DNA of 64,000 bases from NCBI RefSeq assembly GCF_033958435.1, contig NC_134138.1, positions 77,672,298-77,736,297 on the forward strand, given 5' to 3'. Positions 23,071 to 36,855 of this stretch are shown one piece after another; within the stretch, counting starts at the first letter, position 1, and every line of letters begins with the position of its first letter. The DNA is from Carettochelys insculpta. Its lineage: Eukaryota; Chordata; Testudines; Carettochelyidae. Position numbers and translations under genes: made by a program. Below the pieces are notes generated by a model. That model was not told the origin of the DNA, did no database searches, and saw nothing but the letters and a program-made list of their open reading frames with translations.

Positions 23071-25451
23071 GGCTGCATCTACACTATGAGATAAATACAA
23101 ATTTATTAATATCAATGTTATAATTATTGAATTTATAAGTTCAAATTTGACCATCCTCACCTCCCCATGTGCTCCTCACAAAGTCGACTTATTGCTGCCA
23201 CACTCAATTTGGCAAACATCAACTGTCGTAGTAGTGCAGTTTGGGAACCTGTACCACAGTTCCCTCATCCCCAGAGCATTCTGGGCATGCTTGCTGGTCT
23301 TTGACATCATCTCCCCACATTGCATTTTCATTATACCCCTCTTGTCCTAAGCAAGCATCCATTTTTCCTATTGAAAGGAAGGAAAAGTAGGGAATTCACA
23401 CAGATGGCAAAAAACGTTTACAGAAATGTCTTTCTTCTGTAGCTGAATTCTCAACTGGCCATCCACTGAGTGTTCTCTCTCCTGTGATTGCATCTGACTC
23501 CTGGAGATATGCCAATCCCTGAAAATCATACAGGGACCCTGAATGTAGTCTCAAAATTAGGAGAAAGACGATAGAAAAGTCTAGGAAAAAGGATTTTTGG
23601 CTTTATTGAAAATAATATAGGGACCCCAAAAAGCATGAAAGAACAGAAGATAGGAAAGTTTCTTTTTTCCAGAAGACAGATGCTGATGGGGAAGGAGTCT
23701 TTGGCTTTCTGATGCATTATAAGGCTTCTATGCAATGACTGTGTTCTCAGCTGGCCACCCACTGAGTGTCCCACCTCCCATCATTGCATCTGATCCGTGA
23801 AGTTAATACAGGGGCCTGAATTGTATTCTAAACACAAACAAGAATCTCAACTAGACCCTCCATCCTCGTATTTCAGAGAAGGTCAAAGCATGAAGTCAGA
23901 AAGCAGATATTAGCCAAAAGATTTTATAATGGAAATATAAAAACAGAAGGCGTCTGCAATGGACACCAAGCTCCCAAAAATATTTTTGGTGGAGTGTGGG
24001 GGAGTGCTGTGGTCTGTGGCTGCTGAAGTAGCTGAAGTCCCACCCCCGACTATCTTAGCCTCCAGGAGAGACTTTGCCCTGGTGGCAGCAAGCCCCAGTA
24101 GTCCCATGCTTTGGGCATGGGGTGAGGGGATTCAATGGGGGGCGGGGCTAGTTGAAGTGGTCCTCCCCAAGTATCTTACCTGTTGGGGGAGACTTCCCCC
24201 TGGTGACAGCAAGCCACGCTAGGGGCATAACTAGGAGGCCTGTTGAAGTGGTCCTCCCCAAGTATCTTAGCTGCAGTGGAAGACTTCCCCATGGCAGCAG
24301 CAAGCCCCCAAATATCTTTCCCACCCTTAGAGCCCTTAATGGGTGCAGTCTGTGACATGTTGCTGCCTGGCAGATTGATCAGCATGGAATGGCAGGCACA
24401 GTCTTTTACTGAGTTGGGGGCTACCCACATGACGTGGCTGAGCACGGGTAAGACCAAAACTGTGCGGTGCCTACTGGGGAGTGAGGGGAGTTCACACACA
24501 AATGTAAACCACTGAGAAGAAGTTTCTCAGTGTCTTGTGCAAGCACAACTCCCACGACAGCCTTGTTGCCACACTGTGGCCGTGTCTACATGTGCCCCAA
24601 ACTTCGAAATGGCCATGCAAATGGCCATTTTGAAGTTTACTAATGAAGCGCTGAAATGCATATTCAGCGCTTCATTAGCATGCGGGCGGCAGCGGCGCTT
24701 CGAAATTGACGAGCCTTGCCGCCACGCTCATGGGAATAAGGGGACTTCGAAGAAGGTGGCGTCCTTTCGAAAAGGAGCCCCGTCTGGACGCGCCGCGCGG
24801 CGGCAAGGCTCATCAATTTCGAAGCGCCGCTGCCGCCCGCATGCTAATGAAGCGCTGAATATGCATTTCAGCGCTTCATTAGTAAACTTCAAAATGGCCA
24901 TTTGCATGGCCATTTCGAAGTTTGGGGCACGTGTAGACACAGCCTGTGTGGCAGGGCAGTGGCTGGCTCTATGCAGTGCAGACAAAAAATAACAAGAGTA
25001 GAGGGAGAACCACAAACTCCCTGCAGGGGCTATTTGTCATGTGTGGATGCACTCCCAGTGCTAATAGCAAAGAAAGAAGGACATTTCTCAGGTTATCATA
25101 CAAACGTGAGCCCACAGCAACAGGCTTGCTGCTCCTACTCTGAAATTCATGGTCTTCCTGTTACTGGAGGGCAGCGGCCAGACTGGAGCACTGCGGGGTA
25201 TTGTGGGTTACATATGGGACACCTCTGAAAGCTGATAAATTAGATTTTAACATGTGGCCCCTCCACACTGGCATTTAATCAAACTTCTGAATTCGAGCTT
25301 GATGCCATATCCATCAGGTAACTAAGATACTGTAATCTTAGTATTAGTACACCCCAAAGAGAGCTAATGGTATTTACAGTGAAGACAGTCACGTGGTAAT
25401 ATCGAGCTAAGTGCCTTAAATTTGAATTTATCTCATAGTGTAGACGCAGCC
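23071..25451. mobile_element. Nonautonomous TIR element, family L (largest copy)
   Basis: The ends are GGCTGCATCTACACTATGAG and its near-perfect inverse, with the match reaching ATAAA. Long subterminal regions of about 300 bp are shared with 30133-31794 and 48890-49699. The interior holds duplicated blocks (GGCCATCCACTGAGTG at about 23458 and a variant at about 23753), tandem units around AAGTATCTTA plus GACTTCCCC at 23975-24350, and a nested MITE. There is no coding capacity. The superfamily is uncertain; the ends resemble the local Harbinger families. Confidence 0.72.
24578..24944. mobile_element. Palindromic Harbinger MITE nested in family L element
   Basis: A 367-bp foldback element. The ends GGCCGTGTCTACATGTGCCC and its inverse have the identical triplet TGT at each side (24575-24577 and 24945-24947). 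The arms share AACTTCGAAATGGCCATGC-like sequence and AATGAAGCGCTGAA. Only the central part is not symmetrical. It is the same family as 37374-37762. Confidence 0.88.
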
Positions 25452-27470
25452 TTAGATCCATTTCTGTTTTGAGTTTGCACAAGTATCATGCCTTAATTTA
25501 TTCTAAATCCTACAATTTATAGTAAAGCCTTCATAGTTTCTGTATAAGTGGATCATTAATGCATATGTTTTATTAATTCACTAATAACTTTTTATTTATC
25601 ATTTATTAAATACAGGACGTATATATTCTATTGTTCTGTGTTTAAAATAATGTAATTGCTGGGACTCTGTTTTTTTTGTAATGGACTCTAGGGAACTTTG
25701 TGGTGCATTGGAGCGTAGGAGCACTATTCCCTGAAATTTCCCAGCAAATCTCCAATATGCTGCCTGTGTTAGCAGACAGTGGAATGAGCTGTCTTAGATT
25801 TGCTCTGCCAGTTTTATGTCATCTAGGATTTCACTTTTGCCAGGTAATCTTTAGCTGAAACATCATCCTGGGTTGCAAAAATGTGATTGCCTATGACAAA
25901 GTCGTGGCTAATGGAAAGATCTGAGAAATAAAAGGACATAATCAGAACTTAGTAGCAGAAATGATCAGCTATCTAATGACTTTCTGTGTGATAGGCATGG
26001 AGGGAAAAGAAAAGTTGGTTTTGACTGAAGATTACTATTACATACTCATTCATCCACTTCCCAGCACTGCTGCGGAAAAGTCAGGGACCATGGACTTACC
26101 AGCCACTTGTATCCTGCTATACAAACTCAGAGATATGCTATTCTATTTTAGCTATGCTCTAATTACATTTAGTATGTTTACTCCATCCTGTTCTTTTTGA
26201 TTGTAGTACACACACACACACACACATATATATATATGTTTGAAAAATATGCAATGTGTATATATATATATATATATTCATATTTATATTTATATATTTA
26301 GTGCAGTTAAGGCATATTTTGTTCATTATATAACAAACATGGGGGGTATATGTATCTTTTTAAAGCAAATTTCTGCAGGTGGACTCATTTGAGTGGAGCA
26401 AGAATTCATCATAGAAGCATATGGTCTTTCTCCTATCTCAGGAGTTACTTCAAACTTTGGAGATCTGCAGAGCAGCTCAAGACAGAATTAAGACCTTTAT
26501 TTCCTTGTCTCTTTTCTTGGCATAGCGTCTGCCTAAAGAGAGAGATGATTCATTTTTTTCTTATTTGTGGTTCTTATTTTTTTCTTCTTAATTCTCTTAG
26601 GGGAAAAAAGAATATTTTGGCCACCGAACAATCACAGTATATAGGATAACAATTCAAAAGGAAACATTAAAGCTGTCATCTTTTTCCTCTATAAACTCAT
26701 CTACGTTGACACACTCAGTCTCCACTGGGAAGGTTGGAAATTGGCTTCATTCATCCAAGTGCTAATCACTGTATTGAACACATCACTTCACTTTCCAGAC
26801 TAAGCCATGATATGTTCAACTTTGTTTTTTGCAACTATTAACTTTTCACAACCACAGCTAACACCATTGAAAATGTACATTCTAACATTAATTTATTTCT
26901 ATTCCATCTATGTCTGTTCCTATGTTATATTTTTGTTAATTTAAACTGTTAGAAGGCACAATATCTATATCAAGATCACTGCTTTCTCCAACATAGAAAA
27001 GTATGGGTGTGTCCCTATTTAACTGACACAAATTTGTCTCCTATGACCTACTCAGTACCAATTTATTTTATAAAGCTTTTGCCCTATTCACTAAAATGTA
27101 TCACTGTTTCTATAAATATGGAGAGCCCCAAAAGCAAATTAAGCTTTTATAGAATAGAAGAATGCCACGTAGTAACACTCAAATCTGTATTGTTAGTGTC
27201 CTAAATTAGTTGGGTAGTTGTGACTTTCTTAGCTTTAGCTTATTTGTTCCAAATATATGTCAAATGTTTTCCTCAAATAGGTAACAGTAAAACTTTTTGG
27301 AGAAATTGCCCAACATGTAACAAGGTTCTCTTTTTTTCATATTTTCTTGTGCAGGTAGAAACTTTAACCAGGTTCATGATTCAAATATGAATAGGAATCC
27401 AAGCTCTATTGATATATCCTCCTTTGTCAATAAAATATTAAATATAATTTTCAGGGTAGTGCTGATTGAG
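25452..27470. other. Unassigned AT-rich sequence with simple repeats
   Basis: (AC)n at 26207-26226 and (AT)n runs at about 26225-26238 and 26258-26277. No supported gene. Confidence 0.6.
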
Positions 27471-28107
27471 GTGATTCCTGGAGACATGAGAGCTTCTGAG
27501 CATAGGCTTATGACCACATGCAAAAACTGTGTAAACTGGGAAGTGGCATCATCTGGTACTCTTCACTCCCCAAATGAGAAGACTACTGGGAACATCTGAG
27601 GAACAAAGACAGAACTGCAGGGAGTCCTGGAACCAGGCGAAGGGGAGTTTTGGCCCGTGAAAGGAACATGCAGGGATTCCAAGCTAAAGCAAGTGCAACT
27701 TTTCCCTTGAAAATTTGCAGCCTGCTTGTATCTTCTGTCTGGTTATGAATAGCAGATTCTCACCCCATCTATCTAGTATATTAAGTTTAGTTTGTGTTTC
27801 CTTTTTCTATTCAGTCTTCATTAATCTGTGTGCTACCACCTGTAATCTCTTAAAATCTATTTTTGTTGTAAAACTTACTTTTTGCTTTATCTAGACCAAT
27901 GAGCTGGAATCATAATTCAAAGGCAAGAGGCTGTTGCATATTCCTATCTGCATTGAGGAAGAGGGGTGAATTTTATGAACTTAAGTAGTACAATACCCCG
28001 TGCAGTGAAAGACAATATCATTTGGGATTTGCTCTCCGGAAGTGGGGCAGGCCCCAGGAACTGGTAGTTGTCCTAGGTGTAGCCTTCAGGGGCCAGTCAG
28101 AGACCAG
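27470..28107 (+). repeat. Decayed LTR-like interspersed repeat, copy A
   Basis: Its right part (GGCAAGAGGCTGTTGCATAT, then GAAGAGGGGTGAATTTTATG) aligns with 29552-29610 in copy B, in the same orientation, and upstream text aligns loosely as well. I believe this is an old turtle LTR-type repeat; the class call is from memory. Ends are unclear. Confidence 0.45.
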
Positions 28108-28330
28108 ATCTATACTACAGAGTTTTGTTGACGAAACTTGTGAAGCGTTCACATTACAGATGTATGATGTCAACAGTAAATCAACGGAATATGGCACTTT
28201 TGTCGACAGCATTCTGCCATTCCTCCATGAGGCAGAAAGCCTCTCTCGATATATTCCGTCAAAAGAAAGTCGATGTGGATCTCTGGGGGGGGCCTCAGAA
28301 AAGTCCTCCATGGTGCAGGCCAGCTGCCCT
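28108..28330. mobile_element. MITE fragment, GTCGACA-rich subfamily
   Basis: It starts CAGATCTATACTACAGAG and has TTGTTGACGAAAC, TTTTGTCGACAGCATTCTGC and TCCTCCATGAGGCAGA blocks, matching the MITE at 2089-2533 (CAGCATTCTGCC, CCATGAGGCA) and the left end of the 40.4-kb element. The right end is lost. Confidence 0.6.
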
Positions 28331-28779
28331 GGGGGGTGACTCACAGTCCCTAGAAATCACAGCTCTATTCTCCCTGACTCCGTTCATTCTTAAAGTTTCA
28401 GGGAAGCCCAGAAAACCTGTGGCAGGAAGCTGAGAAAGGGAACGTGGTAGAGATAGCCTAAGGAAAGCATATCCCCTAATACTTGTTCATCGAAACTAGC
28501 CTTGGGAGACTGTGTCTGTTGCACTAGAAGATGTACAAAGGAATATACAACTTAGCAAATTAGATCAGACCAACTCTCTGTGCAACCCATTAGCTTGTAC
28601 CAACAAATAGCCAGTATAAGATTCTTCATAGAAAGTTGCAAGCAAGGTTGCAATAAAAAATCCTGTGCATGAGTAATATTTCTTCCTAACTCCACCAATG
28701 GAAGGTTGGCTGATGTCATGCATAATGTGGAGTTACAGTGTGATAGGGCATTCCATATTATCCCTGAGAATATGCTTAT
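28331..28779. other. Unassigned sequence
   Basis: Nothing recognisable. Confidence 0.4.
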
Positions 28780-29830
28780 GTATAGAACTGGAATATGCTT
28801 TGTGAGATACTGCATATAAAGAATCATTGGAAAGGTTTTGATTTACTGAATGTTTTTCCTAGTTTATGCATGTATCATTCCCATATCAGAAATTGAGAAT
28901 GTGATTGTAGATTTGTTATCAGTGTGCTCATGTTGGGGAAAAGAAAGACTAGTTATCAGTCCATCACTTACAACAATGAAGAAGTCAAATACAGAACTCA
29001 TGGTCCATTACCAAAAGACGATAAACTGTGCAAGAACTCAGTTTTTCTGTGAACATGAGGGTCAACGTGTAAAAAATGGTTACTGGCTCTGAAGCCACTT
29101 GCAACCACATCACCTGAGGGAGCCTATCTTGATTTCTGTAATTTTCTGTAAGAAATTGGGGTATGTGGGTGTCAGACTTTGAGTGAAAGACATTGTCCAT
29201 ATGCAAATCCTATTTAAGAGCATGGAGTGACGTAATTCTGGTCATCAGTTCTTCCCTACGGCCCAGCCAAAAAGACTGCCAAAAGGAACTGGGGGGAAGA
29301 AACTGGGCCCACACTGGAGGAATGTCTGGCATGTGAAGAAGACTATTAAAATAATATTTAGGATGAGATATTACATGTAACTAGTTTCTTTCATGTATCA
29401 AGCTTAGCTTGCATGTTTTGTTTTGTTTTGCTTAGTAACCTATTATGTTCTTTGTGCTGTCTTTTATGACCAGTTAAGTCCTACCTTTTATGCTTAAGGA
29501 AATCACTTTTGTTTATAACAAACCCAGCGTAAATAATTGTTACCTGGGGAGGCAAGGAGTCTGTACATATTTCTCATTACCTTGAGAAAGAGGGTTAATT
29601 TAATGAGCTTATACTATATAGCTCTATATGCAGCATAAGATGGGTTATTTAGGGTTCAGTTCCCATTCAGATGGTGCAGTTAGGTGTCGAAGCAAGTCAC
29701 TTCAGCTGAGCCATCCCAGAGCTGACCTGACCTCAGAATCTGTATTATGCTGCGGAGTGGTGTGTATATGCTCTGGAGGAGGCTTGAGGGCCTAGCTCAA
29801 CAAGAGAGTTAAAGAGCACACAAATAAGCA
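28780..29830 (+). repeat. Decayed LTR-like interspersed repeat, copy B
   Basis: It contains ACCCAGCGTAAATAATTGTT, then ACCTGGGGAGGCAAGGAGTC, GAGAAAGAGGGTTAATTTAA and CTAGCTCAACAAGAGAG, a word order I associate with an abundant turtle LTR-type repeat. Copy A lies about 1.5 kb upstream in the same orientation. No open reading frame of note. Confidence 0.5.
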
Positions 29831-30132
29831 GGATGATAGGCCCAGGGGTAGCTTCTTCTGACATTGATGTTGCCCTTTACCAAATGGTGATGGAAGTTCA
29901 AGGCCTAGAAGATTGATGTACCAATGAAGTAGAAATCCTGACAAGGAGTCAGGATACATTAAGATACCTTAATCATTGACATATGTACACCAGACCTCGA
30001 ACACAAGCAATCACAAGCAGTAGTCACATGGTCCCCAGAAATGTCAGCCAACGTACTAGGTCCTAAGAAATTTCTTTGTCCCAAAAACGTAACAGGAAGC
30101 AAACTTGCCTATCTGCCACAGTTCCTCTCCTA

Positions 30133-31794
30133 TGTCTGCATCTACACTGTGAGATAAATTCTAATTTAATTCCCTTAGCTTGATTTTACCACATGACTGT
30201 CTTTACTGTAAACACCATTAGTGCAATTTAGGGTGCATTAATCTCCATTAGTTTGAGTAAAGGCAAGTGTGGAAGAGCCACTTCTTAAAAGTGAATTTAT
30301 GAGCTTCCAGAGGTGTCCCGTATGTAACCCATAATGACCCTCTCAGTGCTTCGCTCTGGCCAGCGCTCTCTAGTAACAGGCAAACCTGAATTTCCAAGCG
30401 GGAGCAGCTAGCCTTTAGCTTTGGGCTCATGTTAGTATGACAGCCTGAGAAATGTCTTTCTTTTTATGCTCTTAGCACTGTGAGCACATCTACCCATTCA
30501 AATAGCCCCTTCAGGGAGTTCATGGCTGTCTGTACACTTATAATTCTTTTCTGCATTGCCTGACGCCAGTCTGTGTCCCGCTGTTTGGTGCTGACTATGC
30601 TGCCAGTCGCGTATTTAGGGCTCCAAGGGCAGGAAAGATATTCTGGGCTTTGCTGTTGCCATGGGGCAGTCTCTTGCAGTGGCTATGGTACTGGGGGCTT
30701 TGCTGCTGCCATGGGAAAATCTCCCTTGGCAATTAAGATACTGGGGGTTTTGCTGCTGAAGTAGGGAAATCTCCCCTGGTGACTAAGATACTGAGGGCTC
30801 TGCTGCAGACATGGGGAAGGACCACTTTAACTGGCCTACCACCCACTGCACTCCGCCGCCCCCCTTTGGCCACACTGGGACTTGCTGCCATTGGTGAAAA
30901 GTCTCCCCCAGAGGCTAAGAAATGTGGGGTTTTGCTGCTGCTGTGGGGGAGGACCACCTCAACTGGTCCCCACCCGCTTCACCCATAGTGGGCATTGCTG
31001 CTGCTGGAGAATAGTCCCATGTTGGCAATATAATGCGGGGCAAAAACAATTTTTTTTTTCCTAGACTTTTCTATCCTCTTATTACTCACTTTAAAAAAAA
31101 ATCCAGGCCTCTACATTATTTTCAGGAATCACGTGCATGCAATGAGGGGAGTGCGATACTCAGTGGATGGCCAGTTGAGAACACAGTTGTTGCATGGAAG
31201 CCTTACAGTGCACTGGAAAGCCAAAGACTCCCCCACAGTACCAATATAGTGAAGGGGGAAACCAAAAATTCTTTTTTCCTGCACTTTGCTATCCTCTTTC
31301 TTCTCACTTTAAAAAACAGTCCAGGGCCCTGCATTATTTTCAGGGATCACATGCATGCTATGATGGGAAGTCAGACAAGTGGGTGGCCAGTTGAGAATAC
31401 AGTTGCTGCACCCATGTTGGCAATGTAATGTGGGAGGAAACCAAAATTTTTTTCCCAAGACTTTTCTTCTAACTTTGAGGCTTCCTGCATTATTTCCAGG
31501 GATCGGCATATTTTCAGGTATTGGGAGCGGAATGAGGAAAATGCAGCGTGGGAAGATGATGTCAAAGACCAGCTAGCAAACCCAAAATGCTACAGGGCTC
31601 AGGGAACTGTGGGATAGCTTCCCACAATGCACTACTGCAACAGTCTATGTTAGCTAATTTGTGTGCGGCAGCAATGACTCGACTTTGCAGGGAGCACATG
31701 GGAAGTTAGGATGGTCAAAATCGAACTTATAAATTCCAGAATTAGAAAAGTGATATAAATAAATCCAAATTTATCTCGTAGTGTAGATGCAGCC
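30133..31794. mobile_element. Nonautonomous TIR element, family L (second copy, inverted)
   Basis: It starts GTCTGCATCTACACTGTGAG and ends CTCGTAGTGTAGATGCAGCC. The left 200 bp match the right end of the 23071-25451 copy in reverse orientation and the right 200 bp match its left end. The interior has tandem blocks built on a GGGGxTTTGCTGCTGCC motif (30640-30990) and a duplicated ATTATTTTCAGGxATCAC to GGCCAGTTGAGAA segment (31118-31180 and 31331-31400). Noncoding. Confidence 0.72.
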
Positions 31795-32662
31795 TGAGTC
31801 TGCACAGCCAAAGCTAACAAAAGGTGTCACTTCTTCAAGCCTGCTCATGTGATAAGGAGGAAAAAAGCCCTGCGTAATAACACCATCTCATGACTTCTGT
31901 CATAACGTTATTGTTATATTTACTATTGTAACGCTGAGGTTCTTTTCTTCATTCAACTGTCTAATCATATTTTGATTCATTAATCTCATAGCCTTAATTC
32001 TACAGTTTGAGTAGCCTAAGGATCACCACTGCAACAATATTTATATTTAGATGGGTAACCTTAAAAACAGGAAATGCTAGGATTAGGGTGTGAAATTCTT
32101 CTCGATCAGTAAATGAATTCAGTCTGGTCATTCTCATGTCATTTTGTATTTGCTTTCCACAAAGGATAAAACAGACAATTGTTAGCATATAAATGTTGGA
32201 ATTTGAAAGGTGAATTTGAAATTTGTTGCTCAAGTATTTACAGAAACTGGATTTTGAGTTTGCATATTGAAATATTTGTGCCAAAAGCACTCATAGGATT
32301 GATCAACCCTCAGTGAAGAGATATATCACCATATAGTTTGTCTGATAATCAAAAGTAACCAATGTAGTTTAGGAACCTAGTTATATAGGAATTGCCATCC
32401 TAATTTGGAACATTTATCCATCTCATCCAGTATTGTGCCTCCAACTGTGGAAAGAATTGGTGGATTTAGAGGATGATACAGTATAAGCATACTTGATCAA
32501 CCCCCCGCCCCCGCAAAAATACCAGAAAAAAATGAAAAGCATACATGTAGGGAAATCACAGTCTTAGAAGTTAAACATGTGAGTTAAATTGTTGGTTGTC
32601 ACCAACACTAAGCAAACAATTCAGTTACCCAGGTGGTGCATTTTCCTTAAATATATCTCTGT
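31795..32662. other. Unassigned sequence
   Basis: AT-rich; no supported feature. Confidence 0.5.
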
Positions 32663-33204
32663 GGATGAGTCTACATTACAAAAATAACTTCAAGGTTGAG
32701 CATCTACACACATCTTACTTCGAAGTTAAACTTAGAAGTGAGGCACTACTCCATTCCCGGGAATGGAGTAAGGACTTCAAAGCTGGGCTCCATACTTTGA
32801 AGTTAACTGAAGTAAGGAAAAATGTGTGTAGACTCTCTGTTGGCTGCTTTGAAGTATCAGTGAGGTAGCCATGTTAGTCTGTATCTTTGAGAACAAGAAG
32901 TCCTGTGGCACCTTACAGGCTAACAGATATTTTGGACCATAAGCTTTCGTGGGCAAAGACTTGCTTTGTCATATGCATGAGTGTGGGGGGGGGTGTTCCA
33001 GAGGAGTATTTAAGGAAGGGGGTCCCAGGAAAAGGCAGGGCCAGAATGGACAACGTCTATTCAGTTAGGGTGGAAATTGTCCATTATCAGTAGTATACAT
33101 CAAGAGAGTAGTATACATCAAGTCAGATCAGTCAGTGGGGATGTGGTCCATTGTCAGATTCTAATGTGGAGTTAACTTTGAAGTTAGTTCCTAGTGTAGA
33201 CACA
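32663..33204. mobile_element. Harbinger MITE of the 58.7-kb subfamily, split by a retroelement
   Basis: The left end (TCTACATTACAAAAATAACTT then GAGCATCTACACACA) matches the left end of the element at 58738. The segment up to about 32857 (GGAATGGAGTAAGGACTT, AAGTAAGGAAAAATGTGTGT) matches the right end of that element at 61800-61905. The right part resumes at about 33165 and ends CTAGTGTAGACAC. Confidence 0.72.
32858..33164 (+). mobile_element. Truncated retroelement fragment (possibly Penelope-like)
   Basis: It begins GTGAGGTAGCCATGTTAGTC and continues with CCTGTGGCACCTTACAGGCT, then CATAAGCTTTCGTGGGCAAA. This motif order belongs to a very common reptile interspersed repeat; assignment to the Penelope class is from memory and uncertain. 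It ends with a duplicated AGTAGTATACATCAAG at about 33090-33121. It interrupts a MITE. Confidence 0.55.
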
Positions 33205-36200
33205 AAGTATATATTTTGTAGGGTGGCTTTAGCATGTAAAAAAAAAAAAGTTGCATTTATCCAATACCACTACCCCATTTTTTAACTTTGCCACAGATAC
33301 TACAACAGTGTTTATGCATTTAATACCTTTATTCTAAAAAGAAGACCAGTTAATGCCATGTTTGAGACTCGTATTGCTCATTGCAAAAATTTGTTTTTGC
33401 TGTTACTTGTACAAGAATGAAATCCACACAACAGACCAACAAGCATTTAAAGGAGATGGATCACTGGAGCTGCTGTAAGTAACACAGCTTGAAATGTCTG
33501 TGGTATAAATCCCTGATTTTTATTTAAAAATGACCTAAATTGAAGTGCAATTCTGTAGCTAGAGTCATGCAGCTATGTATCTTTACTGTTATCTTTGTAT
33601 AGGAGAAGCTATATGACAAGGTTAATCTTTACATAGATCACTGTGATAAAATATTAGAGTCTAATAAACATTTAGAAAACATTAGGTACCTAGCTTTAGG
33701 TGCCTGAACATGTATATCATCCTGCATAGATGCCGTCTGCCAAATTTTTATAATCGCAGACTGAAACATGAATCACAAAATGGGGGAAAACAACACGAAG
33801 TGAGACAAAGTGGATATATACTAGTCTCAATATGCAGCACTAATCTGCAATTTTTCCTTCAAAAGCACAGTCATTTAAAACATTTTTCCAAATAATTATG
33901 TCTTCAAGATTGCAAAATGGAAATTTATTACTTTTATTGAAAAAAGGAGATTTTGTTTGCATTAGACTAGAAGATACAGAATATTATTTATTTGATATGG
34001 TAAACAAAGCCATCTAGTATCAGAAATTACTGGTTCTACTGAGCATCATGTTTTTGAAAACTAGTATCTCAAGATGACCTCTGATTATTAAACGAATGAC
34101 ACTGCATTATTACCTTGACAATTTTTCCTATAGAACTGTTAGTCATATTGAATTATTCGATAGATTGAAAATGTTATATGCTGAATTTATTGTCCTTACA
34201 TAGCATTCATTTCTCTATAACACTAAAACAGATATATCTCAATTATGTAACAAAAACGTTTGCTATTTTTCTGTGCTCAACTTCTTATGCATGTGTTGGC
34301 ATAAGTGTTAATAGGACTACGAGGAGAACACAATTTCCAAGCCATATCCTCATCTTGTACTTTTTCTACAATGAGAACTACAATATTCAGCCTTTTCCCT
34401 TTGCGCACACACTAAAATTCTCATTCAGGCCCTTGTGAGATCAAACATCTACGTTTTTCCAGTTAGCTAACTCACCATTTAATATACATTCAAAATACTG
34501 TTGTTAAGATTCTGTTCCTGTCACTATAGCCGTGCCATTTCCCTTTCAGAGGCCTCTCACCTGGCCTTCTGTGTCTTCGTATCCACTAGTTGCAAGCCTC
34601 TTGTTCTTGAATAAAATGTTCAGAAAAGTGTAAATATTCCTCCTGTTCTCTTCATGCTACCACTGTTCTTTTTCAGTTTTTCCATAAATTTTTTCATGCC
34701 TTCTTCCCTGCCATCACTTATGCATGAACTACCCTCATTAAACTGAGCTGTAGAGCATCAACAGATCTATAATTGGCCCAATTTTCAGAAGGTTGAATGG
34801 ATTTAAGACTTCAGGTTTGAAAATGTTGGACTCTTGCCATATGTGACAGATCTGTAAGTTACAGGGTCTGCTGCAGTTAGAATGTCTAGGCTATCCTTTA
34901 CACAAAGAGAAAAAATAGGCTAGCTTGGCTCTTTGACTGAAGAGATCTCTTCTAAAAAAGGAAGTTGAACTTTCTGAGTAAAACCGTTATTGGCAACTTT
35001 GGACACTGGCAAATATCCTTTAACATTCCCTTGAGGTTATGATGTCATGAAAGAACAGTCAAAATACATTTTTAGTGTTCCATTACTCCTTCTGTGCCCC
35101 TCCTCATAGCTATCTGATACCTACTCAAGTCAGGAATCATACCTTAATTCATTCAGTGTCTTCTACTGTCAGCACAAAGGAGCATCTGACATCAGTGCCT
35201 GAAAAATGTCCGTTGTATCCCCCTATTTTTTCCATAATTGCAGGAGGAGGGATCACCTTTCAAAATGTACAGTTAGTGGGAAGTTTAGGGCAGACTGGAA
35301 GCTATAAAAACTGAGATGGACCTATTTGTTGATCTTTCCAGGAGGGATGCACACAAGCTCCCCTGCCCTCCTTCCCACCGAGCTGCTGATCTACTCCATG
35401 TCCCAAAGCAGCTAGGAAAGCATTTATTCACAGGAACAATTGGCTTATGGTGTCAATTTGGATGAAAGAGACCAAAATGATCATGATCTGATGAGGAGCT
35501 ATTTAAACTCCTACAATGGGTTGTGTGTCATGAAGAACGCACTCTGCTTTTCTCAGATTAGTTAGTAGCCATGGTTGGGACTTGAGGGGTATTGATGCCT
35601 CAACATTAATTGGAGGATGAAAAGGAAAGCAAAATGCACAGGGGAATAAGCTTTTTAGTGTCAGTTAGGTGAAAGAACATCAGAGTTTACAATGCATATT
35701 CTCTTTCTTATGAGGTGTAGTGCAGGCAGAGTGAGAACATTAAAGCTATAAATGTTTTACAAAATATGTATGGGGTTTGTATCACTTGGAGAAGAAAAAA
35801 GTTTAATGAAAATACCTCAGTAATGGTTTTATTTAAAATGCACCACTTTTGCCAAAAGTTTGTGCTCATTATGTCAACATTTACTTTTAATTTTCATCTG
35901 TAGGATATTTATGTATCCATATCCAGCTGGCTTGAGTAACTGCCATGAATATTTTCCAGGATATGTAAAGATAGGCTTGTCTACCCTTGATTGGTGACAG
36001 TAGAAAAACAAATGATAATGTTTTACTTGCTTGTCAAAAAAATTACCTGTCTAGGACGAGTGGGCGAGCCAAATTTTCCAAAGCTGTCATTGACATGTTT
36101 TTCGCTTTTGAGAGCTTTTTTCTTCAGATGTAGATTTCTCTGAAGTCACTAGAAATATTACATATCTCATACCAATCTCCAGTTAAAACACAATTTGTAA

Positions 36201-36740
36201 ACACAGCAGGAATTAAATGAATTTTAACCAAAACAGAACATAGGTAAGTGAGAATGAGATCCAAACAACCTTGGTATAATGATGTGTTACTAGTTAAATC
36301 AAATTAGAAACTGAATGCTTTGCCAGGCATGCTCTGTAGTTGACCTTTAAAGGAGAGCTGAGTCTATTTTGTCCAGTCTAGCAGTCTGAAAATCCATAAT
36401 GTTGTAAGTGCTCTCTTCACCATGAGCAAAGTTTGAAATGTATTTGATCGTGTTTTTCATAAACACATTTTGCTAAAAGTCACTTTGCGATATGAACAGT
36501 GCAGAATGTTGACATGGCTGACTAAATAAGTTGCCATTCTGCTGAAGTAGTAGCTTAATAGCCAATAAGAAAATGTATTAAAAGTAAACTTATTTGGACC
36601 AAATGTTCCCCTTCTTAGACTTTTAATGTATATTCTTAGCGTGTTACTAACTCTGCACAGAGACACCCCTCCAACCAGAAGTCCTGGGTTTTATTTCAGT
36701 TCTTGAAGGGTAATGGGGACTCATGTATACATCTGGGTTC
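33205..36740. other. Unassigned AT-rich sequence
   Basis: This is the longest stretch (3.5 kb) without a recognisable repeat or gene. A 10-A run lies near 33240. No exon is supported. Confidence 0.5.
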
Positions 36741-36855
36741 TATGTAAGAACATACTGGGTGAGACCAGAAGTCCATCTAGTCCAGTATCCTATATTCTGA
36801 CAGTAGCAAATGTCAGGTGCTTCACAGGGAATGAACACAGCAAGTAATCATTGCA

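Noticed and set aside
23959..24515. Repeated similar short proteins in overlapping frames
   Set aside because: The similarity comes from tandem noncoding units inside the family L transposon, not from coding repeats.
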